From Natranaeroarchaeum aerophilus (GTDB lineage Archaea; Halobacteriota; Halobacteria; Halobacteriales; Natronoarchaeaceae): a stretch of 34,739 bases of DNA. Numbering within the stretch: position 1 is the stretch's first letter; each line of letters opens with the position of its first letter. The stretch lies in NCBI RefSeq assembly GCF_023638055.1, contig NZ_JAKRVY010000003.1:300143-334881 (forward strand). Direction: 5' to 3'. The position numbers were made by a program, and so were the translations under genes. Shown here one piece after another: positions 1-6,827 of this stretch. The notes under the pieces were generated by a model. That model saw only the letters and a list, made by a program, of their open reading frames with translations. It did no database searches and had not been told where the DNA came from.

Positions 1-93
1 TTCAGCCCAAAATGCGGTCGAGCGGTGTGGGGGCGTTCGAGGAATCGGAACACCCCAAACGGTGAGCTCCCATCCGACCGTCGACAACCGGAT

Positions 94-303
94 TCACTCC
101 CCGAACGATTCGATCTCCGGCGAGAACAGCGCCTCGACCTCACAGTCGAAGAACATCGCCAGTTTGAACGCCAGTTCCAGCGAGGGGTCATACCGCTCGC
201 GCTCGATGGCGTTGATCGTCTGCCGGGAAACCCCGACCGCCGTGGCGAGTTCGCCCTGGCTCAGCCCTTCGCGTTCGCGATACGTATCGATCTCGTTGTT
301 CAT
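94..303 (-). CDS. Small XRE/Cro-type HTH transcriptional regulator
   Basis: A 69-residue protein that is almost entirely one Cro/C1-type helix-turn-helix. The core SQGELATAVGVSRQTINAIE spans about residues 15-34, followed by the usual stretch ending in FDCEVEALF. I chose the ATG at 303 because longer in-frame reading adds unrelated sequence that belongs to the upstream gene's other frame. The start overlaps the stop of the upstream membrane-protein gene by four bases (ATGA), so the two are probably translationally coupled. Family knowledge: short HTH proteins of this kind often accompany small membrane proteins and repress their own operon. Autoregulation is my inference from the tandem palindromes at 743-781. 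The DNA target and the signal are unknown. Confidence 0.9.
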   Translation of the reverse strand: MNNEIDTYREREGLSQGELATAVGVSRQTINAIERERYDPSLELAFKLAMFFDCEVEALFSPEIESFGE

Positions 304-737
304 TTGTACTGTCTCTTCGCGAGCCACTGGGCCCCGACATAGACGAGGATCAACAGCAGATACCCCCAGATCGCCCCCCGGAGCGCGGCGGGCGCGGTAT
401 AGATGCCAGTCGAGTTGAGCACGACTTCCGCCGGGAGACCGACGATGGTCACAACGACGACGACCGTCAGGGTCGTCGCACTCGCCTCCCGTTCGATCTG
501 CCGTTCGAGTTCGTCCTGGACGGCGACCGGCGAGCGCCAGTAGCCGACAGCCATCCCCAGACAGCCGAGCCAGTACAGCCCCAGCCCGGCGTAAAGCACC
601 AGCGGCTCGCCGGTGACCATCCACGCGGCTGTCGCAACGAAGATACTGGCAACGCCAGCCCCGACCGACCGGCTGATCCACTCGCTGTACTGTTCTCGGG
701 TCTCGACGAGTCCGTTCGCGGTGAGGTCTTCGGTCAT
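300..737 (-). CDS. Four-helix membrane protein partnered with an XRE regulator (DUF2178-like)
   Basis: A 145-residue protein with four predicted transmembrane stretches in two hairpins (about 26-44, 47-66, 88-108 and 120-138). A charged linker (VQDELERQIEREASA) lies between the hairpins, and the C-terminus is basic. The arrangement resembles the DUF2178 group of small archaeal membrane proteins found next to XRE regulators, but I cannot confirm the family without a profile search. It starts at an ATG with no clear Shine-Dalgarno sequence, which fits a leaderless or short-leader transcript. The gene overlaps the downstream HTH gene by four bases, so both are likely expressed from the promoter under the 743-781 palindromes. 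No catalytic residues are evident. A sensor or anti-regulator role for the HTH is conceivable but unproven. Confidence 0.8.
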   Translation of the reverse strand: MTEDLTANGLVETREQYSEWISRSVGAGVASIFVATAAWMVTGEPLVLYAGLGLYWLGCLGMAVGYWRSPVAVQDELERQIEREASATTLTVVVVVTIVGLPAEVVLNSTGIYTAPAALRGAIWGYLLLILVYVGAQWLAKRQYK

Positions 738-742
738 GCGTT

Positions 743-781
743 GGTGTAAAACACCCTTTACAGTAAAGAAGATTTTACACC
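743..781. promoter_or_regulatory. 39-bp nested dyad: two tandem GTAAA-N6-TTTAC operators
   Basis: A dyad centred on base 762. The outer arms ggtgtaaaa (743-751) and ttttacacc (773-781) are perfect complements. Inside them ctttac (756-761) and gtaaag (763-768) are also perfect complements about the same centre. It can equally be read as two head-to-tail GTAAA-N6-TTTAC palindromes (746-761 and 763-778) separated by one base. It lies 6-44 bases upstream of the start of the membrane protein/HTH operon, with a TATA-like ttttatc (minus strand) just beyond it at about 785-791. Inference: binding site for two regulator dimers, most simply the XRE protein encoded in the operon. Confidence 0.6.
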
Positions 782-849
782 CTGATAAAAATACCGATCA
801 GCTGGGGTCGATAGTGGGACTCGAAAAGCAATCGATCGCCACCCGAGGC

Positions 850-2361
850 TTACGACCGCCAGAACGAGGCCGTAAACAGCACGATGACAGGGATGATCTC
901 GATCCGGCCGACCCACATCCAGATCACCATCGCCGCCTTGGTCGTCATCGGGAACACGTCGTAGGTGCCGTAGGGACCGGCGGGGCCAAAGGCCGGGCCG
1001 ATGTTGAGGAAGGTCGAGGCCGCCGCACCAAGGGCGTCGAACTCGCCGAAGTTGCCGACGTCGTACAGGCCAGTCCGTGCGCCGTCAACGACGATAAAAA
1101 CGGTCGCAAAGAAGACGCCGACGATCGCGACCAGCGTGTACGAGTAGATGTCACGGATCGTCTCCTCGTCGATCGCGTTTCCGCTCAGGCGGATCGGCCG
1201 AACTGCGCCGGGGTGAACCGAGGTGAACAGGTCACGACGGAACGCCTTGAACACGACCAGCCAGCGCAGCGACTTGATCGAACAGGTGGTCGATCCGGCC
1301 ATGCCGCCGAGGAACATGCACATGAGCAGGAGATGTTTGGCGAACGGTGACCACTGGTTAAAATCTGCGTTCGCGTAGCCCGTCGTCGTGATGATCGAGA
1401 CGACGTTAAACATCGACTGGCGAAGCGTATCGTGAAGACCATTGCCGGTGGGGTTCTCTTTGACGCTCAAAACCGCAAACACCAGCGCCGAGAACAGCAG
1501 GACGGTCCCCAGATAGAAGCGAAACTCCTCGCTCTGGCGGAGCCGATCGACGTTCCCCTGGAGGACGAAGTACATCAGGACGAAGCTCGTCGATCCGAGG
1601 AACATGAACGGCATGATCACCCACTGGACGATCGGTTCGAACGCTTCGATACTGAGCGGCTCCGGCGAGAATCCGGCGGTCGCGACGCTGGTGAACGCGT
1701 GGGCGACCGCGTTGAACAGATCCATGTTCGGCGCGAGCCCGCTGAGGCCGAGCGTGTAGAGAACGACGATCGCCGTCACCGTGAGCCCGGCGTAGAGCTT
1801 CAGGATCAGACGAGCGGTGTCTTTGATGCGCGGCGTGAGCTTGTCGACGTTCTCGTACTGGGTCTCGGTCTCCATCAGCTGTGCCCCACCGACGGAGAGC
1901 CGGGAGAGAACCGCCGTTACCAGGATGAGGATGCCGAGCCCGCCGAGCCACTGGATGAGCTGTCGCCACATCATGATCGACCGGTCGTGAACACTGAAAT
2001 CCCGCAACACGGTCGCACCGGTCGTGGTGAGGCCGCTCATCGCCTCGAAGGCGGCGTTGATCGGATGGGCGATCGTCCCGTTGCCCGCAACCACGAAGGG
2101 GATCGCACCGACGAGCGCGACCAGTAGCCAGGAGAGCGACACCATGAGAAACGCCTCGCGAGGACCGAGATCGCCCTCGCTCTCGAAGTGCTCGAAGAGC
2201 ACTCCGACGAGCAACGTGATCGCGATCGTCACGACAAACGGCACTACCGGTTCGCGGTAGTAGACCGCGAGCACGAGCGGGAAACAGAGCGGCAGGGCGA
2301 GCCACTTGAGAACCGAACCGGTCAGGTTCAAGCTCTGACGCCAGTCGACCCGGACTCTCAT
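850..2361 (-). CDS. trkH: TrkH-family potassium uptake pore protein
   Basis: A 503-residue polytopic membrane protein of the TrkH/KtrB superfamily, which forms the K+ translocation pathway. The four pore repeats are visible as FEAMSGLTTTGATVL, AHAFTSVATAGFSPEP, VVSIITTTGYANADF and FLNIGPAFGPAGPYG. The length is typical. In place of the usual Gly-rich intramembrane gating loop (AGSTGGG in the second TrkH of this window) it has AGSTTCSIKSLRW, and the fourth repeat reads NIGPAFG where the paralogue has NIGPGFG. The ATG at 2361 gives an N-terminus (MRVRVDWRQSLNL) that aligns with the paralogue. It is the last gene of a probable minus-strand operon that begins with the Lrp/TrkA-C regulator at 4267. 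A separate promoter is possible, since a TATA-like ttaattatc (minus strand) lies near 2400-2408. Confidence 0.95.
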   Translation of the reverse strand: MRVRVDWRQSLNLTGSVLKWLALPLCFPLVLAVYYREPVVPFVVTIAITLLVGVLFEHFESEGDLGPREAFLMVSLSWLLVALVGAIPFVVAGNGTIAHPINAAFEAMSGLTTTGATVLRDFSVHDRSIMMWRQLIQWLGGLGILILVTAVLSRLSVGGAQLMETETQYENVDKLTPRIKDTARLILKLYAGLTVTAIVVLYTLGLSGLAPNMDLFNAVAHAFTSVATAGFSPEPLSIEAFEPIVQWVIMPFMFLGSTSFVLMYFVLQGNVDRLRQSEEFRFYLGTVLLFSALVFAVLSVKENPTGNGLHDTLRQSMFNVVSIITTTGYANADFNQWSPFAKHLLLMCMFLGGMAGSTTCSIKSLRWLVVFKAFRRDLFTSVHPGAVRPIRLSGNAIDEETIRDIYSYTLVAIVGVFFATVFIVVDGARTGLYDVGNFGEFDALGAAASTFLNIGPAFGPAGPYGTYDVFPMTTKAAMVIWMWVGRIEIIPVIVLFTASFWRS

Positions 2362-2451
2362 GGTCGTAATCGCTGCATACTGGTGGCCTTGACCTGCCGA
2401 TAATTAAGTCCGACTATTGAGAACGCGTCGACCATCTGTCCGGTTGACTTG

Positions 2452-2731
2452 CTAATTCACAGTCGGCACTGGTTCCATAAATCCATAGATGGGGGCAGTG
2501 ATGATCGTCGACATTGTTACGACCAAATTGTTATAATCCCTCTTCGAGGGTTTTGTGGACGCCCAGACAACCCACAGACCGTCGCTGCAAGCAGAATAAC
2601 GATTTCGTACCGAGTCACAGGATGATCGGAGAGTTGTACTCCAATCCACACGACCAGAATAACGACCACGACGACGGCAAAGAGGTCGCCAGACGAGCGA
2701 GGCGATCGGAGTCGTGGGACCGAACGTTCAT
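2452..2731 (-). pseudogene. Three-helix membrane protein interrupted by two apparent -1 frameshifts
   Basis: No single frame gives a good protein, but three consecutive frames join into a plausible one of about 93 residues. It starts at the ATG at 2731 (MNVRSHDSDRLARL). It switches frame near 2685-2692 into DLFAVVVVVILVVWIGVQLS and HPVTRYEIVILLAAT, then again near 2572-2583 into LWVVWASTKPSKRDYNN and LVVTMSTIITAPIYGFM, ending at the TAG at 2452-2454. Both shifts correspond to one missing base. The result has three hydrophobic helices and a natural start 20 bases after the uspA stop, between uspA and trkH. It may be a true pseudogene, a sequencing or assembly indel, or coincidence. The middle frame alone is open from a TTG at 2789 to 2517. 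Function unknown; the context suggests a small membrane partner of the Trk/Usp operon. Confidence 0.5.
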
Positions 2732-2751
2732 ATCTGTCTCTCGAAGTCCGG

Positions 2752-3201
2752 TTAGTCGTCCTCGTCGTCTGTCGGTTGCGGGAGTGCAATTACCGGCACT
2801 GGAGCGTCCGAAATGAGCCGAGTAGAAGCATTACCCGTGAGCAGCCGTGATAGTCGTCCCTGCGGTCGCGGAACGAACACCAGCGATGTCGCATCGATAT
2901 CTACCGCCACGTCGGATAGGACTTCTGCGACGTCGGTTCCGTACTCGAGACGGCTCTCCGTTTCGTACCCGGCGGCCTGCAAACGCTGTTCAACGAGTGA
3001 GAAAATTCGCTCCGCCTGATCTTCCCTCGCCGCCAGCGGTGCCTTGTCCGGTGTCCCACCCCCCTTTTCGATGACGTGGACGATGGTGAATTTTGAGGAA
3101 GCATCCTCGCTCGATAGGTGTTCGATAATCGCGTCACAGGTCCGTTCAGCGTCGTCTTCGTGTGCAATGGGGATAAGTACCCGAGTCGTTAGTTGTGTCA
3201 T
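2752..3201 (-). CDS. UspA-family universal stress protein, degenerate nucleotide motif
   Basis: A 149-residue single-domain Usp protein. It begins with the typical first strand (TTRVLIPIAHEDDAERTCDA) and ends with the usual ISDAPVPVIALP. The ATP-binding Usp signature G-2x-G-9x-G(S/T) is only partly kept: the region reads VPRPQGRLSRLLTGNASTRL, with Pro/Arg where the first glycine is expected. ATP binding is therefore uncertain. I chose the ATG at 3201, two bases after the stop of the zinc-ribbon gene, because upstream residues are not Usp-like. Tight spacing on both sides puts it in the operon with the Lrp/TrkA-C regulator and TrkH. Usp domains also occur in the divergent APC transporter, so this protein may act on transport, which is inference. 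Confidence 0.88.
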   Translation of the reverse strand: MTQLTTRVLIPIAHEDDAERTCDAIIEHLSSEDASSKFTIVHVIEKGGGTPDKAPLAAREDQAERIFSLVEQRLQAAGYETESRLEYGTDVAEVLSDVAVDIDATSLVFVPRPQGRLSRLLTGNASTRLISDAPVPVIALPQPTDDEDD

Positions 3202-3203
3202 GA

Positions 3204-3365
3204 TTATGATTGTTTGAGGTGGTACGTGGCGATTATATCGTTGCCACAGTGCGGGCAGTCGGTTTCCGGATTGTCGACCGTCGTCCCACAGTTTCGACAC
3301 TCGTAGATCGAATCGGTGCCGGCTGTCCAGTCGGTTCTGACTTTTCCGAGCAACTTACGGAACAT
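3204..3365 (-). CDS. 53-residue zinc-ribbon protein
   Basis: A short protein with a basic, amphipathic N-terminus (MFRKLLGKVRTDW) followed by one zinc ribbon: YECRNCGTTV and then DCPHCGND, giving CxxC-N11-CxxC. The start codon is well supported: GGAGGTG lies at 3373-3379 on the coding strand, seven bases before the ATG, a textbook Shine-Dalgarno sequence and unusual in this largely leaderless gene set. Its stop is two bases from the uspA start. Similar small zinc ribbons are common near Usp and transport genes in haloarchaea, as far as I know, without an assigned role. Nucleic-acid or protein binding are both possible. Confidence 0.8.
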   Translation of the reverse strand: MFRKLLGKVRTDWTAGTDSIYECRNCGTTVDNPETDCPHCGNDIIATYHLKQS

Positions 3366-3487
3366 TACGGTACACCTCCTTCGGAGGACGCACCGACAAC
3401 GGTATCAGTAACAGTAGGTTCGGTCACAGTCCTCGCACTCCCGCTTGTTCCCGGGCTCAGGGACTCACGAACGGAATAGTTGATCAT
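3365..3487 (-). CDS. Possible 40-residue ORF, or a frameshifted Cys-rich mini-protein
   Basis: An ATG at 3487, seven bases after the stop of the Lrp/TrkA-C gene, opens a 40-codon frame (MINYSVRESLSPGTSGSART and onward). Its TAA stop overlaps the zinc-ribbon ATG as TAATG. The second half is Ser/Thr/Val-rich and unconvincing. One base away, another frame reads NKRECEDCDRTYCY before a stop, a CxxC plus C pattern typical of zinc-binding tails. One extra G in the run near the Ser-Pro-Gly codons would join the first twelve residues to that tail, giving a 27-residue protein. Either reading is tentative. At minimum, translation here would couple to the downstream zinc-ribbon gene. Confidence 0.3.
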   Translation of the reverse strand: MINYSVRESLSPGTSGSARTVTEPTVTDTVVGASSEGGVP

Positions 3488-3493
3488 CGGAGA

Positions 3494-4267
3494 TCACATC
3501 TCGGACGGAGTAACGGGGTGGAACGCCTCGATAACGCCGTCGGGGTTCCCCTCTTTCGAGACGAGTGTGACGACGTCGTCACGTTGCACGATCGTCTCGC
3601 CACGTGGCGTTAGAACGCGCCCGTCCCGCTCGATTGCAACTACGAGCGCGCCATCGTCGAGAATGCCGCGTTCGGCGGCCTCAGCGAGCGAGAGATCCAC
3701 GATCGGTGCGTCACCGTCGACGGTCACCTCGACGATATCCGTTCCCCCGGCGAGCCTGAGAAAATCAGTCGGCTGCCAGGCTGGTGCTACGTCGTCGCCG
3801 CCATAGGGCGCGTACGGTTCGACTACCTCGTTCTGGACGAGGCTCCGATCGACCACGTCGATACCCAGCTCCGAAATCGAACGCGTGATGCGTTTGAAAT
3901 CCGCCGTCGTCTCACCGGCGGCGAGGACGTGGAGGTTTCGCGTTCCGCTCATCAGTTCTCGCACGTTCACGACGCCGCGAACGTTCCGAACCTCCTGGGC
4001 GAGCGATTCGAGATCCGCTGGCGAAACGGTACAGACGTACAGAGAGGTGAGCTTGTCGTCCGCCCGTTCGAGGTCGATACTCGCGTGATAGCCTCTGATG
4101 ATCCCCTGCGCTTCGAGCTGGTCGATCCGATTCCGGATCGTTGCGGGGGAGACGTTGACCTGTTCGGCGATCATCGGGGCCGACGTCTTTCGGGCGTCGG
4201 CCATGAGCGCGTGGATAATGCGGCGATCGATGTCGTCGATCCGATAGTTGGCCCTGTTGTTTGACAC
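3494..4267 (-). CDS. Lrp/AsnC-type regulator fused to a TrkA-C (RCK_C) domain
   Basis: A 257-residue, three-part protein. Residues about 8-57 form an AsnC-type winged helix (IDDIDRRIIHALMADARKTS, then the recognition region VSPATIRNRIDQLEAQGII). Residues about 62-135 are an Lrp-type RAM/ligand-binding domain (LYVCTVSPADLESLAQEVRN, ISELGIDVVDRSL). Residues about 165-250 are a TrkA-C domain (DIVEVTVDGDAPIVDLSLAE, RDGRVLTPRGETIVQRDDVV). Ordinary Lrp proteins are about 150 residues, so the RCK_C tail is an addition. RCK_C domains bind small ligands and regulate cation transport, so this protein plausibly couples amino-acid or ion status to transcription. The start is GTG at 4267, with a GAGGGTG stretch upstream. 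It heads the usp/trkH operon and is divergent from the APC-Usp transporter. Confidence 0.92.
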   Translation of the reverse strand: MSNNRANYRIDDIDRRIIHALMADARKTSAPMIAEQVNVSPATIRNRIDQLEAQGIIRGYHASIDLERADDKLTSLYVCTVSPADLESLAQEVRNVRGVVNVRELMSGTRNLHVLAAGETTADFKRITRSISELGIDVVDRSLVQNEVVEPYAPYGGDDVAPAWQPTDFLRLAGGTDIVEVTVDGDAPIVDLSLAEAAERGILDDGALVVAIERDGRVLTPRGETIVQRDDVVTLVSKEGNPDGVIEAFHPVTPSEM

Positions 4268-4291
4268 GGGATGACACCCTCGTAGAGAGTG

Positions 4292-4329
4292 AATTCATCT
4301 TCCAACAGTATAATACCATAGGATGAATT
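4292..4329. promoter_or_regulatory. 8-bp inverted repeat flanking the lrp-type gene promoter
   Basis: aattcatc (4292-4299) and gatgaatt (4322-4329) are perfect inverted repeats 22 bases apart, centred at 4310.5. Between them lies a TATA-like tattatac (minus strand, about 4308-4315), 41-48 bases upstream of the GTG at 4267. The element sits in the 211-base region shared with the divergent APC-Usp gene at 4479. A dyad with arms about three helical turns apart around a TATA box fits an Lrp-type autoregulatory site. That role is inference. Confidence 0.45.
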
Positions 4330-4478
4330 ATCCCTGATTTTTCTCCCCCTCTATTGCGGATTCGAGAATCGTACCGAGGAATTTATGAAAGGAGCACTGT
4401 GTGGGTACAGTATGGCTATCCGACTACTACATCGAGTCTTCTCGTGGATTACTGCGAAACCGGGGGGGTGGAGAGCCG

Positions 4479-6827
4479 ATGGCTGACCAGGAGTTAGCCC
4501 GCGATCTCGGCTTCCTCGAAGCGTACACGCTGGGACTGGGGACGATGATCGGTGCCGGGATCTTCGTGCTCCCGGGCATCGTCGCGGAGAGCGCAGGCCC
4601 GGCGAGTATGATCGCGTTCGCCATCGGCGGCGTCGTCGCCCTGCTTGCCGCACTCTCCCTTTCGGAGCTGGCGACAGGGATGCCCAAGGCGGGTGGAAGT
4701 TACTACTACGTGAACCACGCGCTCGGGAGTTTCTTCGGAACGATCATCGGCTTCGGGATGTGGGCCGGACTGATGTTCGCGACGGCGTTCTACATGCTCG
4801 GGTTCGGGCAGTACCTGCTGAATCAGCCATCGAGCGCACCGCTCGTGATTCTGGCGGGGCTCATCATGGCAACGCTCCTCGTCGCGCTCAACTACCGCGG
4901 TGTCAAAGAGACGGGGTCGCTCCAGAACGTCATCGTCATCTTTCTCGTTGGGCTGATTCTGACCTTCATCGCCGTGGGAGTGCTGGCAGTGAATTTCGGT
5001 CTCCTCGATCCGTTCGCGCCGCAGGGATGGCCGGCAGTCGGCGCGACCGCGGGAACAGTTTTCGTGACGTTCATTGGCTTCGAGGTGATCGCGACCAGTG
5101 CCGAAGAGATCAAAGATCCGGGTCGGAACCTTCCGCTGTCGATGATCGCGGCCGTCGTCACACCGACGATCCTCTACATTCTGGTGATGTTCGTCAGCAC
5201 GGGGACGCTCGAAATCAGTGCGCTGGCTGGCTCGGACGTCCCGGTCGCCGACGTCGCCGCGGAAGCCGCCGGACTGTTCGGAGCGTTGAGTCTCGCCGGA
5301 TACACGCTGGAGTTCGCCGCAGTCGGGTCCGGCATAATGATCGTCGGAGCCATTCTGGCGACGATTTCGTCGGCGAACGCGTCGATCCTCTCGGCCGCAC
5401 GCGTCAACTTTGCGATGGGCCGTGATCAGATCCTGACGAACTGGTTGAACCAGATTCACGAGCGATACCAGACGCCGTATCGCGCCATAATCGCAACCGG
5501 TGTCGTCATTCTCGCGCTCATCGCCAGTCCGTTGCCGATCGATACGCTCGCCGACGTCGCTAGCTTTATGTTCCTCATCACCTACGCGCTCGTCCACGTG
5601 GCCGTGGTCGTGCTACGTCGGGCGGACCCGGAAGCGTACGAGCCCGACTTCCGGATTCCCTCGGTGCTGTATCCCACCGTCCCGATTCTCGGGTTCCTGA
5701 CGTGTATCGCGATCATGCTCCAGATGGGAGAGGTCGATGCGGTCTTTTCGGTCGGGACGACCGAGATATCGCTCGCACCGATCTCGTGGGTCCAGCTGAT
5801 CGGCGTCGGCATCATCCTTGCGAGCATCGCCTGGTATCAGTTCTACGCGAAAGAGCAGGCGATTTCGACGACGCTCATCGGCGAAGCAGTCGCACCGCAG
5901 GAGACAGAAACGCCCGAGAACGACGTCTACCGGGTCGTCGTTCCGGTGGCAAACCCCGCGACGGGAGGCGCGCTTATCCGATACGCCGCGGCGAGTGCGG
6001 CAGGCCGTGACCGAACCGGTGAGGTCGTTGCAGTCAACGTGATCGAGGTACCGCCACAGACCTCGCCCTCGCAGATCGAGTTCGAAGAAGAGCGCGTCGA
6101 AAATCAGCGGACGCTGCTGGAAAATGCACGGGACGTCGCCGAGGACCTCGATATCGCCGTCAGAACGCGGGCGATCGTCGGCCGAAACGCGGGCGATACG
6201 CTCCTGTCCGTCGTCGACGAGGAGGATGCAGATCACATGCTGCTCGGCTGGGGGGGCGAGCGGCGGCGGCGGGACGTCCTCTTCGGTAGCACGATCGATC
6301 CAATCCTCGAACGCGCACCGTGTGAGCTGACGCTCGTCAAGGACCCGAGCGAGACGCCCGGACGCATCGTGACGCTTGCCGGTAGCGGCCCGAACGCTCC
6401 CGTTTCGACCCGACGTGCGGGCGAGCTACGACGGGCGTTCCCGGACAGCACGCTGACCCTCCTGAACGTGCAGCCGAAACCGGGCGCGGACGACGCCGAA
6501 ACGGACCCAACCGAGGTCGGCCAGGAAGCGATTTCGGCGGTCGCCAGCGCGGCCGGTCTTGACGCCGATGAGTACGAACCACGCGTTATCGTTAGCGACG
6601 ACGTCCGTGGGACGCTCCTCGACGCAGTCTCGGAGTACGAGACGGTCTGTGTCGGCGCGACAGGATCGAGTACCGTTGCACAGGCGCTCTACGGCTCGAT
6701 CCCACAGACCATCGTCGAGCAGAGTACCGGAACGGTACTGATGGCCCGCGGTGAGAATCGAACACCGCGAACGTTCCGTCGGGCGCTGATACAGCGACTG
6801 AGTAGCCAGGAAGAAGAATCCAGTTAA
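4479..6827 (+). CDS. APC-superfamily amino-acid/cation transporter with two C-terminal UspA domains
   Basis: A 782-residue protein. Residues about 8-465 are an APC permease with about twelve helices, opening with FLEAYTLGLGTMIGAGIFVL, the usual unwound first-helix motif. A second landmark is the substrate-site-like TFIGFEVIATSAEEIKDPGR. From about residue 482 come two Usp domains in tandem (VYRVVVPVANPATGGALIRY; then from about 627 GRIVTLAGSGPNAPVSTRRA). The first keeps a Usp-like LLGWGGERRRRDVLFGSTID. The ATG at 4479 is preferred to one 78 bases upstream because GGTGGAG precedes it and the upstream residues are not transporter-like. It is divergent from the Lrp/TrkA-C gene and its stop overlaps the trkA stop by four bases (TTAA). 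The substrate is unknown. Control by the adjacent regulator and by ligand binding to the Usp tail is inferred. Confidence 0.93.
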   Translation: MADQELARDLGFLEAYTLGLGTMIGAGIFVLPGIVAESAGPASMIAFAIGGVVALLAALSLSELATGMPKAGGSYYYVNHALGSFFGTIIGFGMWAGLMFATAFYMLGFGQYLLNQPSSAPLVILAGLIMATLLVALNYRGVKETGSLQNVIVIFLVGLILTFIAVGVLAVNFGLLDPFAPQGWPAVGATAGTVFVTFIGFEVIATSAEEIKDPGRNLPLSMIAAVVTPTILYILVMFVSTGTLEISALAGSDVPVADVAAEAAGLFGALSLAGYTLEFAAVGSGIMIVGAILATISSANASILSAARVNFAMGRDQILTNWLNQIHERYQTPYRAIIATGVVILALIASPLPIDTLADVASFMFLITYALVHVAVVVLRRADPEAYEPDFRIPSVLYPTVPILGFLTCIAIMLQMGEVDAVFSVGTTEISLAPISWVQLIGVGIILASIAWYQFYAKEQAISTTLIGEAVAPQETETPENDVYRVVVPVANPATGGALIRYAAASAAGRDRTGEVVAVNVIEVPPQTSPSQIEFEEERVENQRTLLENARDVAEDLDIAVRTRAIVGRNAGDTLLSVVDEEDADHMLLGWGGERRRRDVLFGSTIDPILERAPCELTLVKDPSETPGRIVTLAGSGPNAPVSTRRAGELRRAFPDSTLTLLNVQPKPGADDAETDPTEVGQEAISAVASAAGLDADEYEPRVIVSDDVRGTLLDAVSEYETVCVGATGSSTVAQALYGSIPQTIVEQSTGTVLMARGENRTPRTFRRALIQRLSSQEEESS

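Noticed and set aside
613-1350. Long plus-strand ORF of 245 codons opposite trkH
   Set aside because: It is the high-GC antisense shadow of trkH: Arg/Asp/His-rich, no domain, whereas the minus strand encodes clear TrkH pore repeats.
3494-4267. Annotation as a plain Lrp/AsnC regulator
   Set aside because: About 100 residues beyond the RAM domain match the TrkA-C pattern, so a fusion call fits better.
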